From Fidelibacterota bacterium (GTDB taxonomy: Bacteria; Fidelibacterota; BS150m-G59), in contig JADHUZ010000096.1 of the NCBI GenBank assembly GCA_016784265.1, positions 1-5,848 on the forward strand: a stretch of DNA of 5,848 nucleotides. Direction: 5' to 3'. Position 1 is the first letter of the stretch. The number at the start of each line of letters is the position of its first letter. Of the stretch, positions 1 through 5,598 are shown piece after piece. The position numbers and the translations under genes were made by a program. The notes beneath the pieces were generated by a model. The model saw nothing but the letters and a program-made list of their open reading frames with translations. It made no database searches and was not told the DNA's origin.

Positions 1-154
1 TAACGTTTTGGATATTGTCCAGGCGGTTGGGATTGTTTTAGGAACCATCATTCCATCCGAATATCAACAATGGGTTGGCGATATGAATGACGATGGCGAA
101 ATCAATATTTTGGATGTGGTGCAAATTGTCAATATTGCGCTGGTTGGATTGTAA
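1..154 (+). CDS. C-terminal dockerin-type module of a secreted protein (5' end outside window)
   Basis: This is the 3' end of a gene that begins before the window, read from position 2 and ending at TAA 152-154. The 50 visible residues form a dockerin-like repeat pair. The first repeat survives only as its second half (NVLDIVQAVGIVLG). The second is complete: a 12-residue calcium loop, DMNDDGEINILD, at nt 80-115, with Asp/Asn/Asp ligand positions 1, 3, 5 and 12, followed by the helix VVQIVNIALVGL. In this bacterial group such modules sit at the C-terminus of large extracellular proteins, where they bind calcium and may mediate assembly; no cohesin partner is visible here. The odd point is that the stop codon is followed in the same frame, 3 codons later, by a T9SS sorting domain. 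The dockerin end may therefore be the true C-terminus, or the gene may be broken. The main domains of the protein lie outside the window, so its overall function is unknown. Confidence 0.8.
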   Translation, partial: NVLDIVQAVGIVLGTIIPSEYQQWVGDMNDDGEINILDVVQIVNIALVGL

Positions 155-163
155 AATACAAAA

Positions 164-436
164 GTGATACCTGTTGATTTTGTATTGCATCAAAATACTC
201 CAAACCCATTCAATCCAACAACGCAAATCAATTATCAGTTGCCGGTTGTCGGCAATGTGCAATTGGCAATTTACAATGTTCGTGGTCAATTGGTTGAAAC
301 TTTGGTGAACGAATCGCAGAATCCGGGATATTATTCGGTGAGTTTCGATGGTTCGGGATATTCTAGTGGTGTTTATTTTTACAGACTGAGCACACCTGAA
401 TTTCAAAATGTGAAGAAGATGGTTTTGTTGCAATGA
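164..436 (+). CDS. T9SS type A C-terminal sorting domain, in frame after the dockerin stop
   Basis: The segment from GTG 164 to TGA 434-436 encodes 90 residues that are almost entirely a Por secretion system C-terminal sorting domain. Visible landmarks are NPFNPTT (residues 14-20), the beta strand LAIYNVRGQLVETL (34-47), GYYSVSFDGS (55-64), SSGVYFYRL (67-75) and a final KKMVLL (84-89). These domains direct periplasmic proteins through the type IX secretion system and are then normally removed. They do not work alone: this piece has no signal peptide and no passenger. GTG 164 has no Shine-Dalgarno sequence upstream, only AT-rich sequence. The reading frame is the dockerin frame, and the residues between the stop and the domain (KYKVIPVDF) read like a natural linker. 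I infer that it is the last exposed part of the same gene, separated by a nonsense codon, rather than an independent small gene. Readthrough or a base-call error would give one normal dockerin-T9SS protein. Confidence 0.6.
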   Translation: MIPVDFVLHQNTPNPFNPTTQINYQLPVVGNVQLAIYNVRGQLVETLVNESQNPGYYSVSFDGSGYSSGVYFYRLSTPEFQNVKKMVLLQ

Positions 437-475
437 GCAATGATTAGGACAGGACGCGGGAATTTGGTGTTGAAC

Positions 476-503
476 GTTCGATTTCGATGTTCGATATTCA
501 ATG
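476..503. repeat. Short TTCGAT-rich intergenic repeat
   Basis: TTCGAT occurs three times (477-482, 483-488, 490-495) within this 28-nt stretch, between the sorting-domain stop and the terminator. It lies in the presumed 3' untranslated region of the upstream gene. There is no ORF and no convincing hairpin in it. The stretch resembles the simple word-like spacer sequence seen again at 721-747. Its function, if any, is unknown. Confidence 0.45.
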
Positions 504-529
504 TCTGATTCCTGAAACCTGACAACTTG

Positions 530-558
530 AAAGGCGATCAGCAATGGTCGCCTTTTTT
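530..558 (+). terminator. Rho-independent terminator
   Basis: The arms AAAGGCGATC (530-539) and GGTCGCCTTT (546-555) form a 10-bp stem with one G-U pair and a 6-nt AGCAAT loop, followed directly by T residues to 558. It lies about 95 nt after the sorting-domain stop and should end the transcript of the secreted-protein gene. The T-tract is on the plus strand only, so it is not expected to act on the minus-strand operon, which ends at the tRNA 270 nt away. Confidence 0.85.
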
Positions 559-597
559 ATTTCCCTCAAACCCCTAACAATCTTAACAACAAACAGA

Positions 598-602
598 AAG
601 GA
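598..602 (+). promoter_or_regulatory. Shine-Dalgarno for the small ORF
   Basis: AAGGA lies 7 nt before ATG 610, an ideal distance. It is the main reason to consider the small ORF as translated. No convincing -35/-10 promoter is visible in the 50 nt between the terminator T-tract and this site. Confidence 0.5.
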
Positions 603-609
603 AACAACC

Positions 610-720
610 ATGGAACCAATAATCCAACAGGACGAGTCCGTCTATTTTGTACCAACAGACGAGATGGAACTCATTGAAGTAAAACAAACAGAAAACGGCA
701 CATTTCACTGTGAACAATGA
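610..720 (+). CDS. Small acidic hypothetical protein, 36 aa, possibly truncated
   Basis: An ATG at 610 with a well placed AAGGA opens 36 codons ending at TGA 718-720. The product starts MEPIIQQDESVYFVPTDEME and ends FHCEQ. It is strongly acidic (nine Asp/Glu against one Lys), has one cysteine and no signal peptide or membrane segment. I do not recognise a family. The codons look like ordinary coding sequence, and the mix of hydrophobic and charged residues is protein-like. It follows a terminator, so it would need its own promoter, and it converges on the minus-strand tRNA-Sec. The stop codon falls inside a CAATGAGCAAT word that also ends the sorting-domain gene. Further on, in another frame (753-827), there is protein-like sequence (NAWIIELLSDDGLSDEEKGD). 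The ORF could therefore be the 5' part of a slightly longer gene damaged by repeat sequence. Confidence 0.4.
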   Translation: MEPIIQQDESVYFVPTDEMELIEVKQTENGTFHCEQ

Positions 721-747
721 GCAATTTACAATGTGCAATTTACAATG
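715..747. repeat. Tandem GCAATTTACAATG repeat
   Basis: The 13-mer GCAATTTACAATG is present at 721-733 and again at 735-747, separated by one T. A third perfect copy lies inside the T9SS sorting-domain coding sequence (266-278), where it encodes AIYNV. The leading word CAATGAGCAAT (715-725) also occurs at 431-441, again containing a stop codon. Together they suggest a dispersed short repeat family in this genome. The rest of the spacer, up to the tRNA 3' end at 821, shows no terminator or recognisable site. Confidence 0.6.
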
Positions 748-820
748 ATTAATTCTCGAACGCGTGGATTATTGAGTTACTGAGTGATGATGGATTAAGT
801 GATGAAGAAAAAGGTGATTT

Positions 821-917
821 TGGCGGGAACGTGTGGGAATCGAACCCACCTCCTCTGTCAAAACAGAGGACAACAGTTTTGAAGACTGCGGCGCCCACCA
901 GGGACGCATCCGCCCCC
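821..917 (-). tRNA. selC: tRNA-Sec (anticodon UCA)
   Basis: A 97-nt selenocysteine tRNA with CCA encoded (823-821). Reading 5' to 3' on the minus strand: acceptor arm GGGGGCGG (917-910) against ACGTTCCC (832-825); a long 6-bp D stem GCGTCC/GGGCGC with a 5-nt loop; anticodon stem GCAGT/ACTGT with loop CTTCAAA, giving anticodon TCA at 882-880; a long variable arm with an 8-bp stem TCCTCTGT/ACAGAGGA and TTTG loop; T arm GTGGG-TTCGATT-CCCAC; discriminator G824. The 8-position acceptor, 6-bp D stem, long variable arm and UCA anticodon together define tRNA-Sec, which is charged with serine, converted by SelA, and delivered to in-frame UGA by SelB. The eighth acceptor position is a G-A mismatch and two pairs are G-U. 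It starts 3 nt after the SPOR gene stop codon, so co-transcription and release by RNase P are likely. No clear hairpin terminator follows, only a T5 run at 812-808. selA and selB are not in the window. Confidence 0.95.
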
Positions 918-920
918 GAA

Positions 921-1784
921 TTATTTTATTTCACGAACGATAGGATTGATCGAGAGTTCTCTCGCAAATTTATCAGAAACTTGCTGCGCTTCTTTCTTTG
1001 TGGCAAACTCACCTACCCAAACCAAATGCAAAACATTGTTTGCCCGGCGCACTTCTGAAATTTTTACAGAATAGCCCATTGCACTAAATTGGGATTTTTC
1101 TTTGATTGCATTTCCGTAATCCCCAAACGCGCCGATTTGCACAGTAAAAACCGGAAGCAATCCCTTCGGCTCGCTTTCAACAGGAAGGTTTTTCTCCTCT
1201 TTTTCTTCCTTTTTGGACGGCTGAGTATAATATTTTGGGTTGAAAACAACTTGTTGCGGAACAAAAGTTTCTTCCAGCGTCTCACCGGAGATAATTTTTT
1301 CCAGATCTTCAATATCCAAATCAGGCATTTTTATGGAAACCGCACGCAAAAACACCTCCGCGCTGTCAATTGAATCAAGCGCTCGATACGATTTCATCAA
1401 TAAATTTAGCGAACGTTCAACATACTTTGATTCCGGATGTTGAATCGGGATTTCCCTCAAATGTTTCTTTGCCAATCTGTATTGTCCACGTGTGAAAAAA
1501 TATTCACCCAACTTCAACAAACTATAATCGTGATAATCGCCATAAGGATCTTTTGCGACAATCTCGCTGAAAATATCTGCCGCGAGATCGCCATTGGATT
1601 CAACCAAAGCAGTTAAAAATTTTACACCGTAATGTTCGGAATATTCCGCTTGAAGATTGGGCAATAACTCTTGAACTTTTTCGAATTGCAACTTCTGGAT
1701 ATAATCGTAGCAACGTTGAATCTCTTCTTCTTGACTGAAAAGAATTGTTGATAGCAATAGAATATAGGCGACTAAATTTTTCAT
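921..1784 (-). CDS. Secreted TPR-SPOR domain protein (probable peptidoglycan binding)
   Basis: A 287-residue protein. A signal peptide is likely at residues 1-17 (KN, then the hydrophobic run LVAYILLLSTILFS, then QEEE). Residues about 45-150 look like degenerate tetratricopeptide helices (for example SLLKLGEYFFTRGQYRLAKK at 88-107). A charged Lys/Glu-rich linker covers 190-207. A C-terminal SPOR domain spans about 211-287 and shows FTVQIGAF, VWVGEF.T..EA and PIVREI. SPOR domains bind denuded glycan strands at division septa, so a periplasmic role in cell-wall remodelling or division is inferred. I chose the ATG at 1784-1782 because it overlaps the LapB-like stop by one nucleotide (TGATG) and gives a proper signal peptide; the frame is open upstream to ATG 1835, but that would bury the signal. 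No strong Shine-Dalgarno is seen, which fits translational coupling. The stop TAA (923-921) is 3 nt from tRNA-Sec. Confidence 0.8.
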   Translation of the reverse strand: MKNLVAYILLLSTILFSQEEEIQRCYDYIQKLQFEKVQELLPNLQAEYSEHYGVKFLTALVESNGDLAADIFSEIVAKDPYGDYHDYSLLKLGEYFFTRGQYRLAKKHLREIPIQHPESKYVERSLNLLMKSYRALDSIDSAEVFLRAVSIKMPDLDIEDLEKIISGETLEETFVPQQVVFNPKYYTQPSKKEEKEEKNLPVESEPKGLLPVFTVQIGAFGDYGNAIKEKSQFSAMGYSVKISEVRRANNVLHLVWVGEFATKKEAQQVSDKFARELSINPIVREIK

Positions 1785-2866
1785 CAGGTTTGAATATGAA
1801 ATGAATTTTCTGCCGAGCACTTCGGACAAAGCCACAACATATCCTCACTTTGGAAATTGCATTCTGCGCAAATAAATACTTGAGTTTTGCTCATAATATT
1901 CAACATATTGTCTATTTGTTGGTTTACCGCTGGCTTCTCGCCGATTTTATTCAGCAACTTGGAATACAACAATCTCATACGAATCGAAGATGGCTCCAAT
2001 TCCAAAGTGCGCTCTACCAAATCCAACGCCGATTTCGTGTCGCCCTTTTTCTCATAAAAATCCGCTAATCCCGCTGTCGCCTGCACATTATCCGTATCGT
2101 TTCGCAACACCGACTCATAGAACTGTGCAATCCGTCCAAATTGACCCATTTCAAAATAAGTTTTTTCGATTTTTTCAAAGACTAAAAAGGCATTCTCCGG
2201 ATCTTTTTGAGCAAATTTAGACCACTCTTCGATCGCCTTTTCTGGGTTATTTTCTCTGCTGTAACTGTTTCCGGAGTAGAGATGCGGCGCCGCACCATTT
2301 GGATCAATGTGATTCGCATGTTCAAATTGTTTCCGTGCGGCACTGTATTGCGCTTGCTGCATCAATGTAATTCCATATTGCATCAAATACAAAGCCTCGA
2401 GTGGCTTATTGTCTTCATGCCGAATCTTCAGCATTTGAGTCAAAATTTGATGCGCTGATTTCCAATCGTTCATCTTTTTGTAAATTCGGATTTGTGCTTT
2501 CAATGTCCACAAATTATTTTTCTGAAAGGAATATAATTTCTCCGCAATTTTGAGCGCTTTGTGATATTTTCCGAGTGCTTCCCAATCCTCCAATAATCCA
2601 CGGTGCACCTGAACTTTTTGAAAATCCGTCAGATTTGTGCGAATTGTCAAACTCAGGTGAATTTTCAGAGCTTGCTTCGGACGATTTGTCTGCCGATAAA
2701 GTTCAGCCAAACGATTATACGCATTGATATTTTCTGTGTCCTGTTTGACAATTTGCCTGAACTTTTCCATCGCACTGGCATGCTCACCAGCAAGCATGAG
2801 ATTCAATCCCTCCGTGTATAACGGATTGATTTTATCCTTGCGTTTTCTCCAAAAGAAGAGATTCAT
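1784..2866 (-). CDS. lapB: LapB (YciM)-like TPR protein with C-terminal zinc knuckle
   Basis: A 360-residue protein made of consecutive tetratricopeptide repeats (about residues 15-325), ending in a rubredoxin-like metal site, C333-AE-C336 and C347-PK-C350. TPR helices plus this terminal CxxC...CxxC knuckle is the architecture of LapB/YciM. In Escherichia coli LapB (389 residues) works with the protease FtsH to set LpxC levels and so lipopolysaccharide synthesis. Matching local features include KQALKIHLSL near residues 64-73, where E. coli LapB has a similar helix. A clear difference is the N-terminus: MNLFFWRKRKDKINP is short and basic, with no transmembrane helix, whereas E. coli LapB is anchored by one. 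The ATG directly abuts the stop of the LapA-like gene, which fits translational coupling and a physical partnership in which LapA would supply the membrane anchor. The gene ends in tandem TGA TGA codons, the first overlapping the next ATG. The family call is strong; the regulatory role is inferred from homologues. Confidence 0.82.
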   Translation of the reverse strand: MNLFFWRKRKDKINPLYTEGLNLMLAGEHASAMEKFRQIVKQDTENINAYNRLAELYRQTNRPKQALKIHLSLTIRTNLTDFQKVQVHRGLLEDWEALGKYHKALKIAEKLYSFQKNNLWTLKAQIRIYKKMNDWKSAHQILTQMLKIRHEDNKPLEALYLMQYGITLMQQAQYSAARKQFEHANHIDPNGAAPHLYSGNSYSRENNPEKAIEEWSKFAQKDPENAFLVFEKIEKTYFEMGQFGRIAQFYESVLRNDTDNVQATAGLADFYEKKGDTKSALDLVERTLELEPSSIRMRLLYSKLLNKIGEKPAVNQQIDNMLNIMSKTQVFICAECNFQSEDMLWLCPKCSAENSFHIQT

Positions 2867-3259
2867 TTAATAAGATTCCGGCTTTGCAACATCAAAATCA
2901 TCAGCAGTTTCATTTTGAATTATCCCCTTGCCATTTTGCTCTGTTACCCCTTCTACTTCAAGTTCTTCTTGAATGGCAACATTCCGCAAATTATTCAACT
3001 CTTCCTGTATTTTTTTTAGTTTTCTTTCCAATCGGAGTTTATCCATTTTAAATTCAAAAACCAAAAATATTGGGAACAAAAAACCCAATAATATCCCAAT
3101 CGAAAAGGTATAAATTAACACCGTATGGAAATTTAAACTATCGTAAACTGCTCCCCCAAAAGGAATCGTAATCGAAACGGTCTGACCAAGATTCGCCGTT
3201 AGAAATACCAAAACACCAACCATTAAAATCAAAACTACAAAAATTCCTGTTAGTCGCAT
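2867..3259 (-). CDS. lapA: LapA-domain (DUF1049) inner-membrane protein
   Basis: A 130-residue protein with two predicted transmembrane helices, at about residues 4-22 (TGIFVVLILMVGVLVFLTA region) and 45-69 (HTVLIYTFSIGILLGFLFPI region). A short loop with TANLGQTVSITIPFGG joins them; a polar loop with N-x-x-x-V-x-I-x-x-P-F wording is typical of the LapA family. A basic amphipathic coiled-coil segment follows (72-95, DKLRLERKLKKIQEELNNLR), then an acidic tail. The E. coli homologue sits next to and works with LapB in lipopolysaccharide assembly control; here too the next gene is LapB-like. The start ATG lies 10 nt inside the 3' end of miaB and has a strong AAGGAG. The cytoplasmic coiled coil is a plausible docking surface for the anchorless LapB-like protein, which is inference. 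The acidic tail of about 30 residues is less conserved in appearance and has no assigned role. Confidence 0.78.
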   Translation of the reverse strand: MRLTGIFVVLILMVGVLVFLTANLGQTVSITIPFGGAVYDSLNFHTVLIYTFSIGILLGFLFPIFLVFEFKMDKLRLERKLKKIQEELNNLRNVAIQEELEVEGVTEQNGKGIIQNETADDFDVAKPESY

Positions 3260-4584
3260 ATTTTCTCCTTTTCTGGAATATCACCAAACAACGTCATGCC
3301 GTAAGCATCATTGATATGAAGCACAATCATATCTTTTGATTTAAAATGATGCCGATCAAAAACCACAATTTTATTGTTATCCGTTCGTCCCATTAACTGA
3401 AATTCCGATTTCTTGCTCGCCTTTTCCACCAAAACTTGCACCGTTTTTCCAATCATTTTTTGATTTTGACTCAGCGTATGTGCTTTTTGAAGTTGAATCA
3501 CACGTTCGAGTCGCTCGCCTTTTTCCGCTTCGGTCAATTGCTCGGTATATTCCGATGCCTTTGTTCCCGGTCTTGCGGAATATTTAAAAGTAAAAGCACT
3601 GTCAAATTTGACAGTCTTCATAACATCCAATGTTTCTTGAAATTCCGCATCTGTTTCCCCTGGAAATCCGACAATAATGTCTGTAGAAATTCCAATATCT
3701 GGCATCGCATTACGAAATTTTTCCACCAATCGAGTGAATTCTTCTTTGGAATATGAACGATTCATTCTCGAAAGAATTCGATTCGAACCAGATTGCAGCG
3801 GTAGATGAATTGAATTGCAAATTTTCGGATTGCTCGCTATCACTTCAATCAATTGATCGTCGCAATCACTCGGATGCGGTGAAGTAAATCGAATTCTCTG
3901 AATTCCATCAACTTTTGCAACTTCCTGTAGCAAATCAGGAAATGCGACTTTTTCGCTACGGTAGGAATTGACATTCTGCCCCAAAAGCGTTATTTCAACA
4001 AATCCTGCATCAACGGCTTGCTTGGCTTCTTTCACAATGCTTTCAAGCGAGCGGCTTCGTTCCCTGCCACGCGTAAACGGAACGATGCAAAACGTACAAA
4101 ATTTATCACATCCGCGAGAAATCGCAATCCAAGCATTGGTGCCAAACTCTCGGCTCGGAAACAATCCCTCATACACTTCATACTTGGAAAGTTGCGTATC
4201 CACAATGTGATTTTGTGATTGGTGTCGTTGCAGGTATTCCGGGATTTTTCGATATGAATCCGGTCCCAAAATAATATCCACATAAGGTTTATTTTGCAAC
4301 AATTCTTCTTTCAAATTCTGCGCCATACAGCCCAGCACACCAATTAACATCCATGGTTTCTGCCGTTTTGCGGCATAAAGATTTCCAAGACGAGAGTGAA
4401 CTTTGGATTCTGCATGCTCACGAATCGAACATGTGTTCAGAAATGCAATATCTGCAGATTTCCAATCTGTTGTTTCTCGCAAGCCCGTTTGAATTAACAA
4501 ACTCCGAACCAATTCGGAATCGTACACGTTCATTTGGCAACCGTATGTTTCCAGAAAAAACGAATTATATTGCATATTGTTCAT
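3250..4584 (-). CDS. miaB: tRNA-2-methylthio-N6-dimethylallyladenosine synthase MiaB
   Basis: A radical SAM methylthiotransferase of 444 residues, the usual length for MiaB. It converts i6A at position 37 of tRNAs reading UNN codons to ms2i6A, in the cytoplasm. The N-terminal domain carries three cluster cysteines: C16 (YGCQMN), C52 (NTCSIRE) and C86 (VLGCMAQ). The radical SAM core has C159xxxC163xxC166 in SRGCDKFCTFCIVPFTRGRE, followed by GQNVNSY (202-208) and the LPLQSGSNRIL stretch (261-271). A C-terminal TRAM domain covers about 376-437. The wording YGCQMN and NTCSIRE favours MiaB over RimO or MtaB. The ATG at 4584 lies 14 nt after the M23 stop and has only a weak GAGA upstream; a second ATG at codon 4 is possible. 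The gene ends with TAA inside lapA. The matching prenyltransferase MiaA is not in the window. Confidence 0.95.
   Translation of the reverse strand: MNNMQYNSFFLETYGCQMNVYDSELVRSLLIQTGLRETTDWKSADIAFLNTCSIREHAESKVHSRLGNLYAAKRQKPWMLIGVLGCMAQNLKEELLQNKPYVDIILGPDSYRKIPEYLQRHQSQNHIVDTQLSKYEVYEGLFPSREFGTNAWIAISRGCDKFCTFCIVPFTRGRERSRSLESIVKEAKQAVDAGFVEITLLGQNVNSYRSEKVAFPDLLQEVAKVDGIQRIRFTSPHPSDCDDQLIEVIASNPKICNSIHLPLQSGSNRILSRMNRSYSKEEFTRLVEKFRNAMPDIGISTDIIVGFPGETDAEFQETLDVMKTVKFDSAFTFKYSARPGTKASEYTEQLTEAEKGERLERVIQLQKAHTLSQNQKMIGKTVQVLVEKASKKSEFQLMGRTDNNKIVVFDRHHFKSKDMIVLHINDAYGMTLFGDIPEKEKICD
3265..3270 (-). promoter_or_regulatory. Shine-Dalgarno for lapA inside miaB
   Basis: AAGGAG lies on the minus strand 5 nt before ATG 3259-3257. 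It is embedded in the last codons of miaB and fixes the lapA start despite the 10-nt overlap. Confidence 0.75.
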
Positions 4585-4598
4585 AATCTCATGCAGAT

Positions 4599-5519
4599 TT
4601 ATAAGTTGTCCTGCATGAAATAATCAAACGGGTTGGTTGGTTTATTTCTGACACGAACTTCGTAGTGCAAATGAGATCCTGATGATCTCCCCGTATTGCC
4701 GACTTCGCCGATAATCTGCCCACGCGTTACCTTTTCACCAGATTTGACAAAATATTTTGAAAGATGAGCATAAATTGAACTATATCCGTACCCATGATCA
4801 ATTTTCAAAGATTTGCCAAATCCACCAAAATAACGAGCATATTTTATAACACCGTCGCCTGTCGCGTAAATCGGAGTTCCTTCGCGAGCTACGATATCAA
4901 TGCCTTTGTGGAACTTTCTGCGTTTTGTGAATGGATCGGATCTGTAACCATAACTACTGCTGACATATCCGGTCTGAACAGGTATAATTGATGGCACATG
5001 TTTGAAAAAATCTGCGTTTCTATTGATTCGCTCACTAATTTCTTGTAAACTGATTTTTTCTAATTCAATTTCTCGCTTGAGTTTGTTTATATCAAAATTT
5101 AGCACAGATGGCTGCGCTGAATAATCTGGAACCAGCAAATCCATGCTTGCCATTTTCGTTGAGCGAGTACCACCAATACCAACTTTTTGAATGTCACTAT
5201 CTACAAGTGGCAAATCCATGTATGCACGAAGTGCCCGATCTTTTTCATTCAAGCTGCTCATTTCGGTATCGAGATCAACGATATTTTGAGAAAATTCATC
5301 GAGAACGGAAACCAATTCGTCATTGTTTTCTTGCAATTTTTCCAACTGATCGTGGTACAAAACCTGAGTCGTAAGAAAAACTGCCACAGAAAATATAGAT
5401 AGTAAAACGGCAAATATTGTACCGACACCCAAGAAGAGTTTTTTCCTCGAAAAATCAAACTCTTTAACGCGATTTTTTTTCCCAGTAACAACTAATATTT
5501 TGGTAGGATTTTGTCCCAC
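4599..5519 (-). CDS. Membrane-anchored M23 (LytM) family murein endopeptidase
   Basis: A 306-residue protein with a basic cytoplasmic N-terminus, one transmembrane helix at about 28-51, a coiled coil at about 55-97, a second helical segment near 140-170, and a C-terminal LytM/peptidase M23 domain from about 183 to 300. All zinc and catalytic residues are present: H204 and D208 (HKGID), H252 (YAHLS), and H283 and H285 in GSHLHYE. It should therefore be an active peptidoglycan cross-link endopeptidase facing the periplasm, not a degenerate activator such as EnvC. This membrane-coiled coil-LytM layout is common for cell-shape and division hydrolases. Translation starts at GTG 5519-5517; no in-frame ATG is nearby, and GAGGAG lies 9 nt upstream. 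The 79-nt gap to the sigma-factor gene is AT-rich and may hold the operon promoter, but no hexamer pair is convincing. The miaB gene follows after 14 nt. No gene symbol is assigned because M23 names are not transferable. Confidence 0.88.
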   Translation of the reverse strand: MGQNPTKILVVTGKKNRVKEFDFSRKKLFLGVGTIFAVLLSIFSVAVFLTTQVLYHDQLEKLQENNDELVSVLDEFSQNIVDLDTEMSSLNEKDRALRAYMDLPLVDSDIQKVGIGGTRSTKMASMDLLVPDYSAQPSVLNFDINKLKREIELEKISLQEISERINRNADFFKHVPSIIPVQTGYVSSSYGYRSDPFTKRRKFHKGIDIVAREGTPIYATGDGVIKYARYFGGFGKSLKIDHGYGYSSIYAHLSKYFVKSGEKVTRGQIIGEVGNTGRSSGSHLHYEVRVRNKPTNPFDYFMQDNL

Positions 5520-5528
5520 AATTTTCTT

Positions 5529-5534
5529 CTCCTC
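5529..5534 (-). promoter_or_regulatory. Shine-Dalgarno for the GTG start of the M23 gene
   Basis: GAGGAG lies on the minus strand 9 nt before GTG 5519-5517. It supports the non-ATG start. The ATG overlapping just upstream (CAAATGAGG) is in a different frame. Confidence 0.7.
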
Positions 5535-5598
5535 ATTTGTTCTTTTCCAAAAGCAAACAATCTAGATAATTTACGATATTTTATACCTATTGAACAAT

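Noticed and set aside
164..436. Sorting domain as an independent gene starting at GTG 164
   Set aside because: There is no Shine-Dalgarno, no signal peptide and no passenger domain, and the segment is in frame with the dockerin only three codons after its stop. It is kept as a coding segment but interpreted as the tail of the upstream gene.
38..544. 168-residue open frame on the minus strand
   Set aside because: It is antisense to the dockerin and T9SS domains, whose families are clear; its translation is rich in His, Asn and Gln without domain character, and it runs through the terminator.
610..783. Small ORF as a selenoprotein, with TGA 718-720 read as Sec to give a CEQU (CxxU) redox motif close to selC
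   Set aside because: The sequence after the TGA is the tandem GCAATTTACAATG repeat, no SECIS-like hairpin is visible just downstream, and the extended frame closes after about 23 codons with no protein-like character.
760..820. Intrinsic terminator downstream of tRNA-Sec on the minus strand
   Set aside because: Only a T5 run (812-808) is present, and no stable hairpin precedes it apart from the tRNA itself.
831..1058. Plus-strand open frame of 75 codons
   Set aside because: It lies antisense to tRNA-Sec and the SPOR domain, both strongly supported. Only its upstream extension (753-827) looks protein-like, and that is reported separately.
1785..1835. Longer start for the SPOR protein at ATG 1835
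   Set aside because: It would overlap the LapB-like gene by 52 nt and place 17 residues before a good signal peptide; the TGATG junction at 1786-1782 is a standard coupled start.
5520..5598. Promoter for the M23 operon (TTGTTC and TAAATT, or a lone TATAAA)
   Set aside because: The hexamers match the consensus poorly or have no partner at correct spacing; such matches are expected by chance in AT-rich DNA.
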